Source: Ignavibacteria bacterium | Lineage (GTDB): Bacteria > Bacteroidota > Ignavibacteria > Ignavibacteriales > SURF-24 | Assembly (NCBI GenBank): GCA_025612245.1 | Contig: JAAXKQ010000001.1 | Span: 372,001-436,000, forward strand | Direction of reading: 5' to 3' | Length of the DNA: 64,000 nucleotides | In this document: in pieces, positions 15,508 to 24,273 of the stretch | Layout of the letters: each line of letters begins with the position of its first letter | Numbering within the stretch: position 1 is the first letter of the stretch | The notes under the pieces: generated by a model | Databases searched by the model: none | What the model saw: only the letters and a program-made list of their open reading frames with translations | Told to the model about the DNA's origin: nothing | Made by a program: the position numbers and the translations under genes

Positions 15508-16368
15508 ATGAAGATAAGAAGACAGTATGCCCTACACAGAGATCACTCTCTCGATACCTATCTAAAGGAAATTGGTAAAGCAAAACTTATCTCCTCAGAG
15601 GAAGAGCTACAGCTTGTAATGAGGATCAGAAATGGTGATAAGGATGCAATTGACGCACTTATAAAATCGCATTTAAGGTTTGTAGTCAGCGTAGCCAAGC
15701 AGTATCAAAACCAGGGCTTATCCCTGCCCGATCTGATCAGTGAGGGAAACCTGGGTTTGATCAAAGCCGTAGAAAGGTTCGATGAGACCCGCGGATTCAA
15801 GTTCATTTCTTATGCTGTATGGTGGATCAGACAGTCCATACAGCAGGCCATTTCGGAACAGGCCAGAATCGTAAGGCTGCCGGCAAACAGGATTGGCGAC
15901 CTGAACAAGGTCTTAAAAACTGCCAATTCCATGGAGCAGAAAATGGAGCGCAAGCCCAGCATATCTGAGCTGGCAAACGAGTTAAACATGCATATTGAGG
16001 ACATTGACAGCATCATGGAAAATTCAGGACGCTACGTGTCGCTCGATATGCCGGTTTTCCAGGACGATATGAATAACAGCAGCCTGATGGACACCATTCC
16101 ATTGGAAGGCGATGCGCTGCCGGACTTTTCAATAATGAAAGAATCTCTGAAAAAGGACCTGCGCCTCGCGCTTAAAGGTCTTTCTGAACGGGAATCTTTA
16201 ATTGTAAAGTGCTATTACGGAATTGACCGCGATACGCCTCTTACACTTGAAGAGATCGGAGACATGCTGGGTCTTACGAGAGAAAGAATAAGGCAGATCA
16301 AAGATAAGGCCATTAGAAAACTCAAAATCAGGTCAAACAGTGCTGCAATCAGGATGTACCTGGGATAA
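15508..16368 (+). CDS. rpoD: Primary RNA polymerase sigma factor (short RpoD/SigA)
   Basis: This is the housekeeping sigma factor. It starts directly with region 1.2 (SLDTYLKEIGKAKLIS) and has no region 1.1, as in the short primary sigma factors of Bacteroidota (about 286 residues). Region 2 contains NLGLIKAVERFDETRGFKF and SYAVWWIRQSI (the -10 recognition and melting part). Region 3 follows, and region 4 ends with LTLEEIGDMLGLTRERIRQIKDKAIRKLK (-35 recognition). The last residues (SNSAAIRMYLG) are also typical of the group. It is transcribed alone and ends in a strong terminator. Confidence 0.96.
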   Translation: MKIRRQYALHRDHSLDTYLKEIGKAKLISSEEELQLVMRIRNGDKDAIDALIKSHLRFVVSVAKQYQNQGLSLPDLISEGNLGLIKAVERFDETRGFKFISYAVWWIRQSIQQAISEQARIVRLPANRIGDLNKVLKTANSMEQKMERKPSISELANELNMHIEDIDSIMENSGRYVSLDMPVFQDDMNNSSLMDTIPLEGDALPDFSIMKESLKKDLRLALKGLSERESLIVKCYYGIDRDTPLTLEEIGDMLGLTRERIRQIKDKAIRKLKIRSNSAAIRMYLG

Positions 16369-16376
16369 AAGTTTTT

Positions 16377-16418
16377 AAGGCAAAAGTAAGGGTGATAAAC
16401 TTTTACTTTTGCCTTTTT
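16377..16418 (+). terminator. Terminator after rpoD
   Basis: A 13-base perfect stem (AAGGCAAAAGTAA at 16377-16389 with TTACTTTTGCCTT at 16403-16415) encloses a 13-base loop and is followed by a T-run. Confidence 0.85.
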
Positions 16419-16424
16419 CATTCC

Positions 16425-17384
16425 TTAGCCGGCCCTGGATTTTATATCCTGTTGTGCCTTGTTGTCTACCTGCGAATCCCCGGGCTTTTCTTCGGTTGTC
16501 TCTGTGTGCAGTTTTACCGCATGCTCGGAAGGTTTTATGCCCGAGCCCCATCGGATGGCATAGACGTACGTCAGAATTGCCCCGAGGAATAATATCTGCG
16601 AGGAATAGTAAATCCAAACCAACATAACTGCAAGCGAGCCCGCGGCTCCGTAGGTTGAGCTAATTGAGCTGCTTCCAAGATAAAGCCCAATCAGATACTT
16701 GCCGATCTGGAAAAGTACGGCAGTTACAATAGCCCCAAATCTTACTTCCTTCCAGGTTAGTTCCACATCTGGAAGAACTTTATATATAAGGGCAAAGAGT
16801 GCAAAAATGACCCCCAGGCTTATTACAATATTTATGATCTGAAGCACAAAGACGGGAATAAACCCCAGGCTGTTCATAAATGCATTGAGAGCTGAAAGCG
16901 CCGCGCTGATAAGCAGCGAAACCAGGAGTAAAAATCCCATGGCAACAACAAGCGCAAAAGACACGAGCCTGGTTTTAAGAAAACCCCAGATGGCATTTGA
17001 GGGAACGGGCTTAACCTTCCAGATAATGTTAAGCGAATCCTGAAGCTCAATAAAAACAGCCGTGGCACCAATAGCCAGTGTCACTGCGCCAAGTATTGTA
17101 GCCAGTATTCCGGTGGATGTGCTGGAGCTTTTCTGGATTGCCGTCTGCATCAGTTCCGCCCCCTGCCCTCCTACTAGCCCCCGCATCTCCTCATAGATCC
17201 TGCCCGCAGCTGCATCGGAGCCGAATACAAACCCTGCCACGGCAATGGCAATAACCAGCAGCGGGGCCAGAGAGAAGACCGTATAATATGCAAGCGCCGC
17301 CCCCAGCTTTGGAGTCTTATTGTCGCTGTATTCATCTACGACCTGCTTAATGACGTCCCAGGTAACCTTGAAATTAATTTTCAT
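16425..17384 (-). CDS. YihY/BrkB family membrane protein
   Basis: The 319-residue protein belongs to the YihY family (once called ribonuclease BN; that activity is not considered real). About six membrane helices are visible after the conserved N-terminal stretch LGAALAYYTVFSLAPLLVIAIAV (about 26-48). Conserved family segments are GAVTLAIGATAVFIELQDSLNIIW and the C-terminal TYGAAGSLAVMLVWIYYSSQILFLGA. The polar C-tail of about 40 residues is rich in Glu, Asp and Lys. It may be an inner-membrane transporter or lipid-associated protein; its role is not established. Confidence 0.88.
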   Translation of the reverse strand: MKINFKVTWDVIKQVVDEYSDNKTPKLGAALAYYTVFSLAPLLVIAIAVAGFVFGSDAAAGRIYEEMRGLVGGQGAELMQTAIQKSSSTSTGILATILGAVTLAIGATAVFIELQDSLNIIWKVKPVPSNAIWGFLKTRLVSFALVVAMGFLLLVSLLISAALSALNAFMNSLGFIPVFVLQIINIVISLGVIFALFALIYKVLPDVELTWKEVRFGAIVTAVLFQIGKYLIGLYLGSSSISSTYGAAGSLAVMLVWIYYSSQILFLGAILTYVYAIRWGSGIKPSEHAVKLHTETTEEKPGDSQVDNKAQQDIKSRAG

Positions 17385-17582
17385 ATTTCCCTATCCTACC
17401 CTTCATATATTTGAGAGAACACGACATATAATAAATTATTACGGAATAAGGGCTTATTTTTCAAGGCAGGAAGAAATGGCGGCAGGAAAGGGACACGTTA
17501 AGGCAAAGAGAATGCTTTCTGTAAATGCAGCTTGCCAATAAAAATTCTTTTGGATAACTTTCAGTAACAATTTTATAACACT

Positions 17583-18221
17583 ATGAATTGGCAGAATTTC
17601 ATCCTTCGCCTGGAAAAAGAATTCAGGGTCAGCGGAGCTGAACTGGAGAAGAGAACTTCCTTAAACAGGAGCGTTATCTATAACCTGAAGAAAGGAACTA
17701 CAAGCAGGCCCCGGCAGTCGACAATAAAAAAGCTCGAAGAAGCCCTCGACATTAAAATTGATGACTCAGATCTTAACAAGGTCAGGTACACGCAGAACCT
17801 CTCACATAGGAACCTGGAACTCTTCAGAATCGAGGGTAATGAGTTCCCCATCGTCTCTGAGATCCTCCCCGGCAACGAAATTTTTCATACACAAAATATC
17901 ATTGGAACCATAAGGCTCCCCTATGCGCAGAAGACAAACTGTTTTGCCATTATTGTGCCTGAGGACAATATAGACGGCATCTTAAGCAAGGGAGATAAAC
18001 TCCTCATAGACATTGAAGCGGATTATACGAACGGATCGGTTGTAGCCTGCAGGCTTAAATCCTCCAGGCAATTTATCAGATACTACAGGAAGCTACCCGG
18101 TGAATGGGTGCAGTTTTATACATCTGAATTTAAGGATGAACCCCTTACGGTCAAACAGTCGGAAATTGATGCCATTTACCGCGCGGTTTTTATGGTCAAA
18201 CATTTCCCGGTGGAAATTTAG
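17583..18221 (+). CDS. HTH regulator with LexA/S24-like C-terminal domain, catalytic residues missing
   Basis: The N-terminal domain (about 1-60) is an XRE-like helix-turn-helix (GAELEKRTSLNRSVIYNLKKG, then a repeat-binding helix). After a linker, residues about 115-205 resemble the LexA/CI/S24 peptidase fold (FAIIVPEDNIDGILSKGDKLLIDIEADYTNGSVVACRL). In active members the segment before GILSKGD reads GxSM and a later VKR supplies the Lys. Here those positions read EDN and IRYYRK, so autoproteolysis is probably lost. It may sense a ligand or act as a constitutive DNA-binding protein. Confidence 0.72.
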   Translation: MNWQNFILRLEKEFRVSGAELEKRTSLNRSVIYNLKKGTTSRPRQSTIKKLEEALDIKIDDSDLNKVRYTQNLSHRNLELFRIEGNEFPIVSEILPGNEIFHTQNIIGTIRLPYAQKTNCFAIIVPEDNIDGILSKGDKLLIDIEADYTNGSVVACRLKSSRQFIRYYRKLPGEWVQFYTSEFKDEPLTVKQSEIDAIYRAVFMVKHFPVEI

Positions 18222-18223
18222 CC

Positions 18224-18247
18224 CCGGGGTCTGAAACTTAACCCGGG
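18224..18247. terminator. GC-rich hairpin between convergent genes
   Basis: CCCGGGGT pairs with ACCCGGG with one bulged G around a 10-base loop, between the convergent HTH gene and the coiled-coil gene. There is no clear T-run, so it is a weak terminator candidate. Confidence 0.35.
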
Positions 18248-18276
18248 AGAATCACCAGGTAAAAGGCATTCTCAGG

Positions 18277-18687
18277 CTAATCCTTCTCCATTTCATTCTG
18301 CATTTTCCTGAGGGATTCAATTTCTTTGTCTTTCCGGCTTATTTGCTCTTTCTGGTCTTGTTTAATTAAATCCTTCTCTTCCTTTTTCTGCTTTATGCTT
18401 TGACCAATGAGTTCCTTAATTTCCTTGCGGATTTGGGCCTTCTGCTTTTTAGAGTCCTTAATTTCCTTCTCCAGCCTGGCAATTCTGTTAATTATACGCT
18501 CTTCCTGGGCTTTCAGCCTTTGTATCCTCAGGTCCGTCATGCGTAAAGAACGGCGGTACTTGGCATTAAGCGTCCTTTCAGAACTTGAAGAGTGGCTTTT
18601 GCTTTTAACCGTGTTATTCTGGCTAAAGGCATTAGATGAGAAAACGAGAAAGCAAGCTACAGCAAGAATGATGCATCTTAACTGCAT
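18277..18687 (-). CDS. Secreted coiled-coil protein of unknown function
   Basis: The product (136 residues from the chosen start) has a signal peptide ending NAFSQ at about residue 23 and is then mostly charged. From about residue 52 a long heptad-type coiled coil runs to the end (LKAQEERIINRIARLEKEIKDSKK and KEIESLRKMQNEMEKD). The frame has an ATG four codons upstream, but GAGGGAC sits at the right distance from the second ATG (18687), which is preferred. It is probably periplasmic and structural; the function is unknown. Confidence 0.7.
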   Translation of the reverse strand: MQLRCIILAVACFLVFSSNAFSQNNTVKSKSHSSSSERTLNAKYRRSLRMTDLRIQRLKAQEERIINRIARLEKEIKDSKKQKAQIRKEIKELIGQSIKQKKEEKDLIKQDQKEQISRKDKEIESLRKMQNEMEKD

Positions 18688-18764
18688 AAAGTCCCTCATA
18701 TGTTTTGCGGTTTTTAAGAACTCCTTATTTGTCAGGAAAAATAACTATACTGAAAATAAATAGC

Positions 18765-18793
18765 AACGGGAAAGAAATAGTGTCTTTCCCGTT
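18765..18793. repeat. Perfect 11-base stem-loop in the divergent intergenic region
   Basis: AACGGGAAAGA (18765-18775) pairs perfectly with TCTTTCCCGTT (18783-18793) around a 7-base loop. It lies between the start of the minus-strand coiled-coil gene and the tetR promoter, so it is not a normal terminator position. It could be an operator or a terminator blocking antisense transcription. Confidence 0.5.
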
Positions 18794-18828
18794 ACGATTT
18801 TCCATTCATGGCAACCTGTTTTTAGTAC

Positions 18829-18882
18829 TTGATTATCGGGTAATATTTCTGTATTTTCGACTATTCAAGTAAAATAGTCGAA
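18829..18882 (+). promoter_or_regulatory. tetR promoter and dyad operator
   Basis: TTGATT (18829-18834) is followed after 17 bases by TATTTT (18852-18857); the same site reads TTG-N20-TATTTTCG, one base from TAnnTTTG. It overlaps a perfect dyad: TTCGACTATT (18856-18865), a 7-base spacer, AATAGTCGAA (18873-18882). The dyad sits between the -10 element and the tetR ATG at 18890, the typical place for TetR autorepression. Confidence 0.7.
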
Positions 18883-18889
18883 TAGATAT

Positions 18890-19507
18890 ATGAGTGAACA
18901 ATTAGCTAAAGAAAAGGAAAAAGAGCAGCAGATCCTAAAGGCTGCAAGGCAGATCTTTGCTCGTTACGGGTTTTCAAAGACCACAATGGAGGACATAGCA
19001 GAGGACGTGGAAATGGGGAAAGCCTCGCTTTATTACTACTTCCCCACCAAGGAAAGCCTCTTTAAGGCCGCAATGATGTCTGAAAAAGACGAGTTTGTCA
19101 GAAAAGTCGGGAAAATTCTGGATAAACAGACTTCGGCAACCGCAAAGCTCTACTCGTACGTCGAGGAAAGGTTAAAGTTCTTCCAGGAGCTAGTTAACCT
19201 GGGGACGCTGACTGTTCATTCCTTCCTTGAGAAAAAGTCAATTTTCAGGAATCTTTTTGAGGAATTAGGAGAGCAGGAACTGACAATAGTGAAAAATATT
19301 ATAAACGAAGGGAAGATTTCCGGGGAATTCAAAAGCGACATGGATGAACGCGTGCCCGAGGTTCTGCTCCACGTGCTTCACGGACTGAGGCTCCGAATGG
19401 TGAGGACAATTGCAGGGGCAAGTACCATGGATAACAAGACATACCGTGAGCTTCTCAGTGAAATGCTACTGACAATTGACATTTTTATATCCGGACTTAA
19501 GCCATAG
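18890..19507 (+). CDS. TetR family regulator of the efflux operon
   Basis: The 205-residue protein has a TetR N-terminal HTH: ILKAARQIFARYGFSKTTMEDIAEDVEMGKASLYYYFPTKESLF (about 16-59), with the YYYF-xK recognition helix end. The C-terminal ligand domain is divergent, as is usual. It is followed after 27 bases by an HlyD/EmrA protein, an EmrB-type transporter and TolC, and a dyad operator lies upstream, so it is the likely repressor of this tripartite pump and of itself. The inducer is unknown. Confidence 0.9.
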   Translation: MSEQLAKEKEKEQQILKAARQIFARYGFSKTTMEDIAEDVEMGKASLYYYFPTKESLFKAAMMSEKDEFVRKVGKILDKQTSATAKLYSYVEERLKFFQELVNLGTLTVHSFLEKKSIFRNLFEELGEQELTIVKNIINEGKISGEFKSDMDERVPEVLLHVLHGLRLRMVRTIAGASTMDNKTYRELLSEMLLTIDIFISGLKP

Positions 19508-19534
19508 ATTTTTAGAATGAAGGAGAATTAAGCT

Positions 19535-20542
19535 TTGGAAGATAGTATGCAGCAAATAAAACTAAAAAGACACAGACAAAATCAACAAGATGACGGTGAA
19601 GCTAAGATTGAATCTACACCGGTCTATAAAAAGAAACGGGTACTGATCCCCCTATTCATTTTTCTTGTGCTGGTTGCCCTGGGCATTTACTGGTATATGG
19701 GACAGCAGGGATACATTTCAACAGACGACGCCTATATCGACGGCAATAAGGCAACCCTGAGTTCCAAGATGCTTGGGCGGATTGATTCTCTTGCTGCTGA
19801 TGAAGGCGATACGGTAAAGGTGGATGAAAAGCTGGTTATGCTGGACAGGTCCGACCTTCAGGCGCAGGGAAAATCGGCCGCGGCCTCAATTAACAACGCC
19901 CAGGAAAGCATTACACTTGCAAAAGTAAACCTTGAAAAAGCAAAAGACGACTTCCAGAGGGCAAAGTCGCAGTTTCAGAATAACATTATTCCCAAAGAGC
20001 AGTACGACCACGCCGCTCGTGCCCTCGAGGCGGCCCAGGCGGAATATAACATTTCAGTTTCCAGAGTAGGAACGGCAAAAGCCCAGCTGGGAGTAATTCA
20101 GACAAACCTTCTAAACGGGATTATACTTTCTCCCATGAACGGCGTAATTGCAAAAAGATGGGTACTTGCTGGCGACGTAGTTCAGCCGGGGCAGCCCATA
20201 TATACCATATACGACACAAAAAATATTTGGATAACTGCCCAGCTTGAAGAGACAAAGGTCTCAAGCATTAAGCCGGGTGATTATGCCGAAATTGACATTG
20301 ACGCATATCCTGATCAGAAATTTTACGGCAAGGTTTTCCAGATTGGCTCTAATACGGCGAGCCAGTTTTCTCTTATACCACCTAACAATGCTTCGGGGAA
20401 CTTTACAAAAGTAACGCAGCGCGTTCCCGTAAAGATATCCATCGAGGGTAGGACGGCAGATTCCAGGAAAACACAGGGGAAATTTGCCCTGCTTCCGGGA
20501 ATGAGTGCCGAAGTAAGGATTAAGGAAGGTGGTGTTAAATAA
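19535..20542 (+). CDS. HlyD/EmrA-type membrane fusion protein
   Basis: This periplasmic adaptor links an inner-membrane transporter to TolC. After a basic cytosolic stretch, one membrane helix (about 34-53) leads into GYISTDDAYIDGNKATLSSKMLGRID, the first half of the lipoyl/barrel-sandwich domain. A helical hairpin follows (about 110-185), then GVIAKRWVLAGDVVQPGQP (second lipoyl half) and beta-barrel strands. The start is TTG, supported by AAGGAGAATTAAGC upstream; an ATG four codons later is too far from this site. Its stop overlaps the next gene by one base. Confidence 0.9.
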   Translation: MEDSMQQIKLKRHRQNQQDDGEAKIESTPVYKKKRVLIPLFIFLVLVALGIYWYMGQQGYISTDDAYIDGNKATLSSKMLGRIDSLAADEGDTVKVDEKLVMLDRSDLQAQGKSAAASINNAQESITLAKVNLEKAKDDFQRAKSQFQNNIIPKEQYDHAARALEAAQAEYNISVSRVGTAKAQLGVIQTNLLNGIILSPMNGVIAKRWVLAGDVVQPGQPIYTIYDTKNIWITAQLEETKVSSIKPGDYAEIDIDAYPDQKFYGKVFQIGSNTASQFSLIPPNNASGNFTKVTQRVPVKISIEGRTADSRKTQGKFALLPGMSAEVRIKEGGVK

Positions 20543-22155
20543 TGCCTCAGAATGAACTAAGGCACAGAAAAAAAGGCATCCTAAGGCTTGACCAGGAGCA
20601 TCCATCTTACAAGTGGTGGGTGCTGGCAAATATCATGGTTGGCACATTTATGGCCGTACTCGATTCCACGATTGTAAACGTGGGTCTGACAAAAATCATG
20701 ACGGCATTTGGGACAAGCGTGGATAAAATCGAATGGGTTCTTACTGCCTACCTCCTGGTTTTTGCCGTTATGCTCCCCACCTCGGGCTGGGTTGCGGACC
20801 ATTTCGGGTACAAGAGGACTTACTTCTTAGCCCTGTTCCTCTTTACTTTCGGCTCTTTTTTATGCAGCATTTCCTGGAATGAAAACGCGCTTATCGCATT
20901 CCGCCTTGTTCAGGGCGCCGGTGCCGGGTTTCTTATGCCAGTCGGCATGGCTATTGTAACGCGTGAATTCCCTCCGGAAAAAAGGGGCATCGCGCTCGGC
21001 TTCTGGGGCATAGCAGCCGCAGCAAGCGTATCACTGGGTCCAATGATCGGCGGATACCTGATAGATAATTACAGCTGGCACTCCATTTTTGACGTAAACG
21101 TTCCGGTTGGCATTCTTGGCATGGCTGCAACCTATATCATACAAAGGGAATATAAAACCGAGCACACGCGCTCTTTTGATTTCCTGGGATTTTTCTCCAT
21201 GACCGTGTTTCTGACGTTCCTTCTTCTTGCACTCTCAAATGGAAATGCTTCCTGGAATACGGGCGGGTGGACTTCACCTTTTATACTCACATCCTTTGCC
21301 CTTTCAATAGTCGGTTTTGCGGTTTTTCTGGCGACCGACCTGACAATAGAGCATCCGCTGATCGAGTTAAATCTTTTGAAGAATTTTAACTTCTCTGTTA
21401 CAAATGCCATTTTATTCATTTTCGGCATGGGACTTTTTGGGAGCACATTCCTTCTTCCGCTCTTTCTGGAAAACTCCCTTAACTATACTGCCCTTCAGGC
21501 AGGAATGGTTTTCTTTCCTGTCGGCGTTCTCCAGGCGATAATCTCCCCCGTCTCAGGGTACTTTGCCGACAAGATTAACCCAAAGATTCCGGCATTTATA
21601 GGACTGGTGCTCCTGGCTTTCAGCCTTTACCTGAACAATTTTCTTTCACTCTTCTCAGAGCACGCGCAGATAATGCTCCCTTTATACATCAGGGGGCTGG
21701 CAATGGGAATGATGTTCACCCCTTTAAGCACCATAGCGCTGGCTGATATGCCAAAACAAAAAATGGCTCAGGCCTCTGGCTTGTTTAATGTAATAAGGCA
21801 GATAGGAGGAAGCTTTGGGGTCGCAATTTTCGGAACCATGCTTACACGCAGGGTGCTTTTCCATACGGCTGCAAATGCAGAAGCTGTAAATCAGTATTCC
21901 CCTTTCTTCCAGCAGGTGCAACATGGAATCAGTCAGTTCGTACAGATGTCTGTTGGCGGAGCAGGAAGCGAAGTTGCAACAAGGGCAAAAGCCCTTATTG
22001 CGCAGCACGTTGCAAACCAGGCCTTCGTGCAGTCCATAAATGACGCTTTCCTGCTGGCAGCTGGAATTACAACTCTCTGTTTAATACCGCTATTCTTCCT
22101 GAAGTATAAAAAGAAGAAGGGGGAAAAAAGCGAACACGCTGCGGCAATGGAATAA
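20542..22155 (+). CDS. DHA2-family MFS drug efflux transporter (EmrB/QacA type)
   Basis: This proton-driven exporter has 14 predicted membrane helices (537 residues). Motif C-like FLMPVGMAIVTREFPPEKRGIALGFWG and motif D1-type MVGTFMAVLDSTIVNVGLTKI are visible, with SGWVADHFGYKRTYF as motif A (about 77-91). A long periplasmic loop precedes the last helix. It is joined to the adaptor gene by a one-base overlap and with the TolC gene forms a complete EmrAB-TolC-like pump. The substrate is unknown. Confidence 0.93.
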   Translation: MPQNELRHRKKGILRLDQEHPSYKWWVLANIMVGTFMAVLDSTIVNVGLTKIMTAFGTSVDKIEWVLTAYLLVFAVMLPTSGWVADHFGYKRTYFLALFLFTFGSFLCSISWNENALIAFRLVQGAGAGFLMPVGMAIVTREFPPEKRGIALGFWGIAAAASVSLGPMIGGYLIDNYSWHSIFDVNVPVGILGMAATYIIQREYKTEHTRSFDFLGFFSMTVFLTFLLLALSNGNASWNTGGWTSPFILTSFALSIVGFAVFLATDLTIEHPLIELNLLKNFNFSVTNAILFIFGMGLFGSTFLLPLFLENSLNYTALQAGMVFFPVGVLQAIISPVSGYFADKINPKIPAFIGLVLLAFSLYLNNFLSLFSEHAQIMLPLYIRGLAMGMMFTPLSTIALADMPKQKMAQASGLFNVIRQIGGSFGVAIFGTMLTRRVLFHTAANAEAVNQYSPFFQQVQHGISQFVQMSVGGAGSEVATRAKALIAQHVANQAFVQSINDAFLLAAGITTLCLIPLFFLKYKKKKGEKSEHAAAME

Positions 22156-22259
22156 TAAAAGTTTGGACAGAGAGAAATATGTACTGTCTTCAGTACTCAA
22201 TTTTCCCTTGTCACCAGAAAGTTACTTAAAACCGGAGAAATTTAGTTTAGAGGGAATTG

Positions 22260-23570
22260 ATGAAAAATACATTTTTGGCTTTACTTGTTCTTATTGTTCT
22301 TTCACATCATACACACGCACAGCAAGTGGGAGTTTCTGCTGATTCTATTGATATTAACGGGGCAATTGAGCTCACACTGAAAAATCACCCGTCCATAAAA
22401 CAAGCCTCCGGCTTAATCGGCACGGCTGAGGCAAGAATAAAACAGCAGAATACTTCGTATTCACCCGAGGTTGAGGCAGACGCCTCTTACGAAAGGATTG
22501 GACCTGTGCCGTCATTTGAGTTCGGGGGCCTCTCGGCAAAGCTTTATCCCGAAAATAACTATGACGCCCACCTTAACATAAGGCACCTGCTCTACGATTT
22601 CGGACAGCGTGACGCGCTGCGCGACCTGACGGCCTCGTATAAAGCTTCCGCCGAGGATAATCTTGAAATTATCAAAACAAATCTTGCTTACCAGACCGTT
22701 CAGGCTTTTTATTCGGTGCTCTTCTTAAGGCAAAGCCTCATTGTCAAGGATGAGCAGATAGCCGATCTAAACGGCCACCTCAAGGTGACGCAGGCAAAGG
22801 TTGCCTCGGGAACAGCAACGGATTTTGACGTATCGACTACGGAGGTCAGAGTATCCTCGGCATTAAACCAGAGGACGGACATTATGAATGAAATCAATAA
22901 GCAGGAAATTCTGCTAAGAAGCCTTATGGGTCTTCCTGAAGCCTCACCTCTTAAGATTACAGGAAATTTCAATTTCATTCCCGGGAACCTGAAAGCAGAT
23001 TCGCTTATAAACGTTGCAATGAGTCAAAGAGGCGAAGTAAAGCTGGCACACGACCTGCAGACGAGCGCTGATAAACAGATAGCTGCAGCCCGCTTGTCGG
23101 ATAAGCCTACAGTAAGCCTTGGCGCAACATACGGCCTTAAGAACGGATACATCCCAAACCTCGATGTTTTAAGGGGAAACTGGACTGCAGGACTGATCTT
23201 CAGGTATCCCATCTACAACGGAGAGCGCTCACGGTACCAGACAGAAGAAGCCGAGGCAAATTTCCAGTCCTCACTTGCCCACACAAGTGACGTTGAGCTC
23301 GGAATAAAAAGCGAAGTAAGCCGCGCCATTTCAGACATCAATGCCGCACAGGCACAGTTGAACACCGTAAAAGTCCAGGTCGACCACGCTAAGAGAGCTC
23401 TGCAAAGAGCCGAACTCCAGTACCGGGACGGCATCATCAGCAACCTGGATCTTCTGGATGCGCAGACGGAACTTACCGAGGCAAGACTCTCCGAACTGCA
23501 GATAATCTATAAAAATATCATGAGCCGCTATCAGCTCCAAAGAGCTGCAGGCGACAGGCTCTGGAAATAG
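22260..23570 (+). CDS. TolC-family outer membrane efflux protein
   Basis: The outer membrane channel partner of the pump has a signal peptide ending THAQ (residue 21). Two OEP repeats of long helices and short strands follow, including the conserved VKVQVDHAKRALQRAELQYRDGIISNLDLLDAQTELTEARLSEL near the C-terminus (the typical YxxGxxSxLDLLDAQ motif). The frame opens at a TTG three bases earlier, but GAGGG lies well placed for the ATG at 22260, giving 436 residues. The gene closes the efflux operon. Confidence 0.93.
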   Translation: MKNTFLALLVLIVLSHHTHAQQVGVSADSIDINGAIELTLKNHPSIKQASGLIGTAEARIKQQNTSYSPEVEADASYERIGPVPSFEFGGLSAKLYPENNYDAHLNIRHLLYDFGQRDALRDLTASYKASAEDNLEIIKTNLAYQTVQAFYSVLFLRQSLIVKDEQIADLNGHLKVTQAKVASGTATDFDVSTTEVRVSSALNQRTDIMNEINKQEILLRSLMGLPEASPLKITGNFNFIPGNLKADSLINVAMSQRGEVKLAHDLQTSADKQIAAARLSDKPTVSLGATYGLKNGYIPNLDVLRGNWTAGLIFRYPIYNGERSRYQTEEAEANFQSSLAHTSDVELGIKSEVSRAISDINAAQAQLNTVKVQVDHAKRALQRAELQYRDGIISNLDLLDAQTELTEARLSELQIIYKNIMSRYQLQRAAGDRLWK

Positions 23571-23606
23571 AAAATAAATTGTAGTACTCACACGTTGAAA
23601 CCTAAA

Positions 23607-23655
23607 GTGCAAGAAGCCCTGGAAAGAAATACAGATCCTTCAGGGCTTCTTGCAC
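23607..23655. repeat. Perfect 15-base stem-loop after the efflux operon
   Basis: GTGCAAGAAGCCCTG (23607-23621) pairs perfectly with CAGGGCTTCTTGCAC (23641-23655) around a 19-base loop. It follows the TolC stop by 36 bases, so it may end the operon, but no T-run follows. The length and perfect match are unusual for a simple terminator. Confidence 0.55.
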
Positions 23656-24161
23656 ACTTATTAAGTCCCAGAGTAAATCAGGCTGCCCAATTTTATGGGA
23701 AGGTTTTCCCGCCTTCATTCTATAACTAAACTACAACAATTAAATAATTAAATTATGCAGCGAAGGCAAAAATTACGTAGAGACGTCATGATCCGCAGTC
23801 TCGTTTCGGGCTTTATGGCAAGGCGCTAAACATTTAGCCGTTAAATGACGATAAGGACTGGCAAAATTTTTGCACCCACATTTATTTTTCCAAAACAATT
23901 TTCAGAGACATATTTTAACGAAGAAAAATGTACATGCAAAACCTCATTTACAGACAATATTGGCGTGAATTATTTGCAATTAAAAATGTCGGAATTCCGT
24001 TTTTTTAAGTTTTGTCTGCTGCCCTTCCAAAGATTTCATTCGTAATAATTTTGTCACTTGAAACTTTGTAATTATTGACGTAATTCTTTCTCTAGTGATG
24101 CATTTTAATAAATGCTTTAGTTGAACAAGGAGGAATTCCAACAGTATCTAAAAAAAGGTCG

Positions 24162-24221
24162 GCGGACTGCCTTAAAACGTCCGCAAACTTGCGCTTTGCA
24201 ATAATTCTAAGCAAAGTGCAA
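24162..24221 (+). promoter_or_regulatory. Two adjacent hairpins in the leader of the helix-hairpin-helix gene
   Basis: GCGGAC (24162-24167) pairs with GTCCGC (24179-24184). Directly after, TTGCGCTTTGC (24189-24199) pairs with GCAAAGTGCAA (24211-24221) with one wobble. Both lie within 115 bases of the ATG and could structure its mRNA leader. No known riboswitch was recognised. Confidence 0.4.
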
Positions 24222-24273
24222 TTGCAGTTCTAAAGGTTAACTTATTTGTCAAACAAAAAGAGAGGATAACACT

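Larger units (their letters stand above)
23571..24273. other. 703-base intergenic region with hairpins, no gene
   Basis: The region begins with a strong hairpin (listed separately) and ends with two adjacent hairpins just before the helix-hairpin-helix gene. A TAATTTTG box (24046-24053) fits the TAnnTTTG -7 pattern, but no TTG lies at the right distance. A 66-codon frame at 23845 has no ribosome binding site, and a 26-codon ATG frame near 23929 is weak. Confidence 0.4.

Noticed and set aside
23845-24045. 66-codon frame in the intergenic region after the efflux operon
   Set aside because: No ribosome binding site, no domain, and AT-rich sequence of intergenic character.
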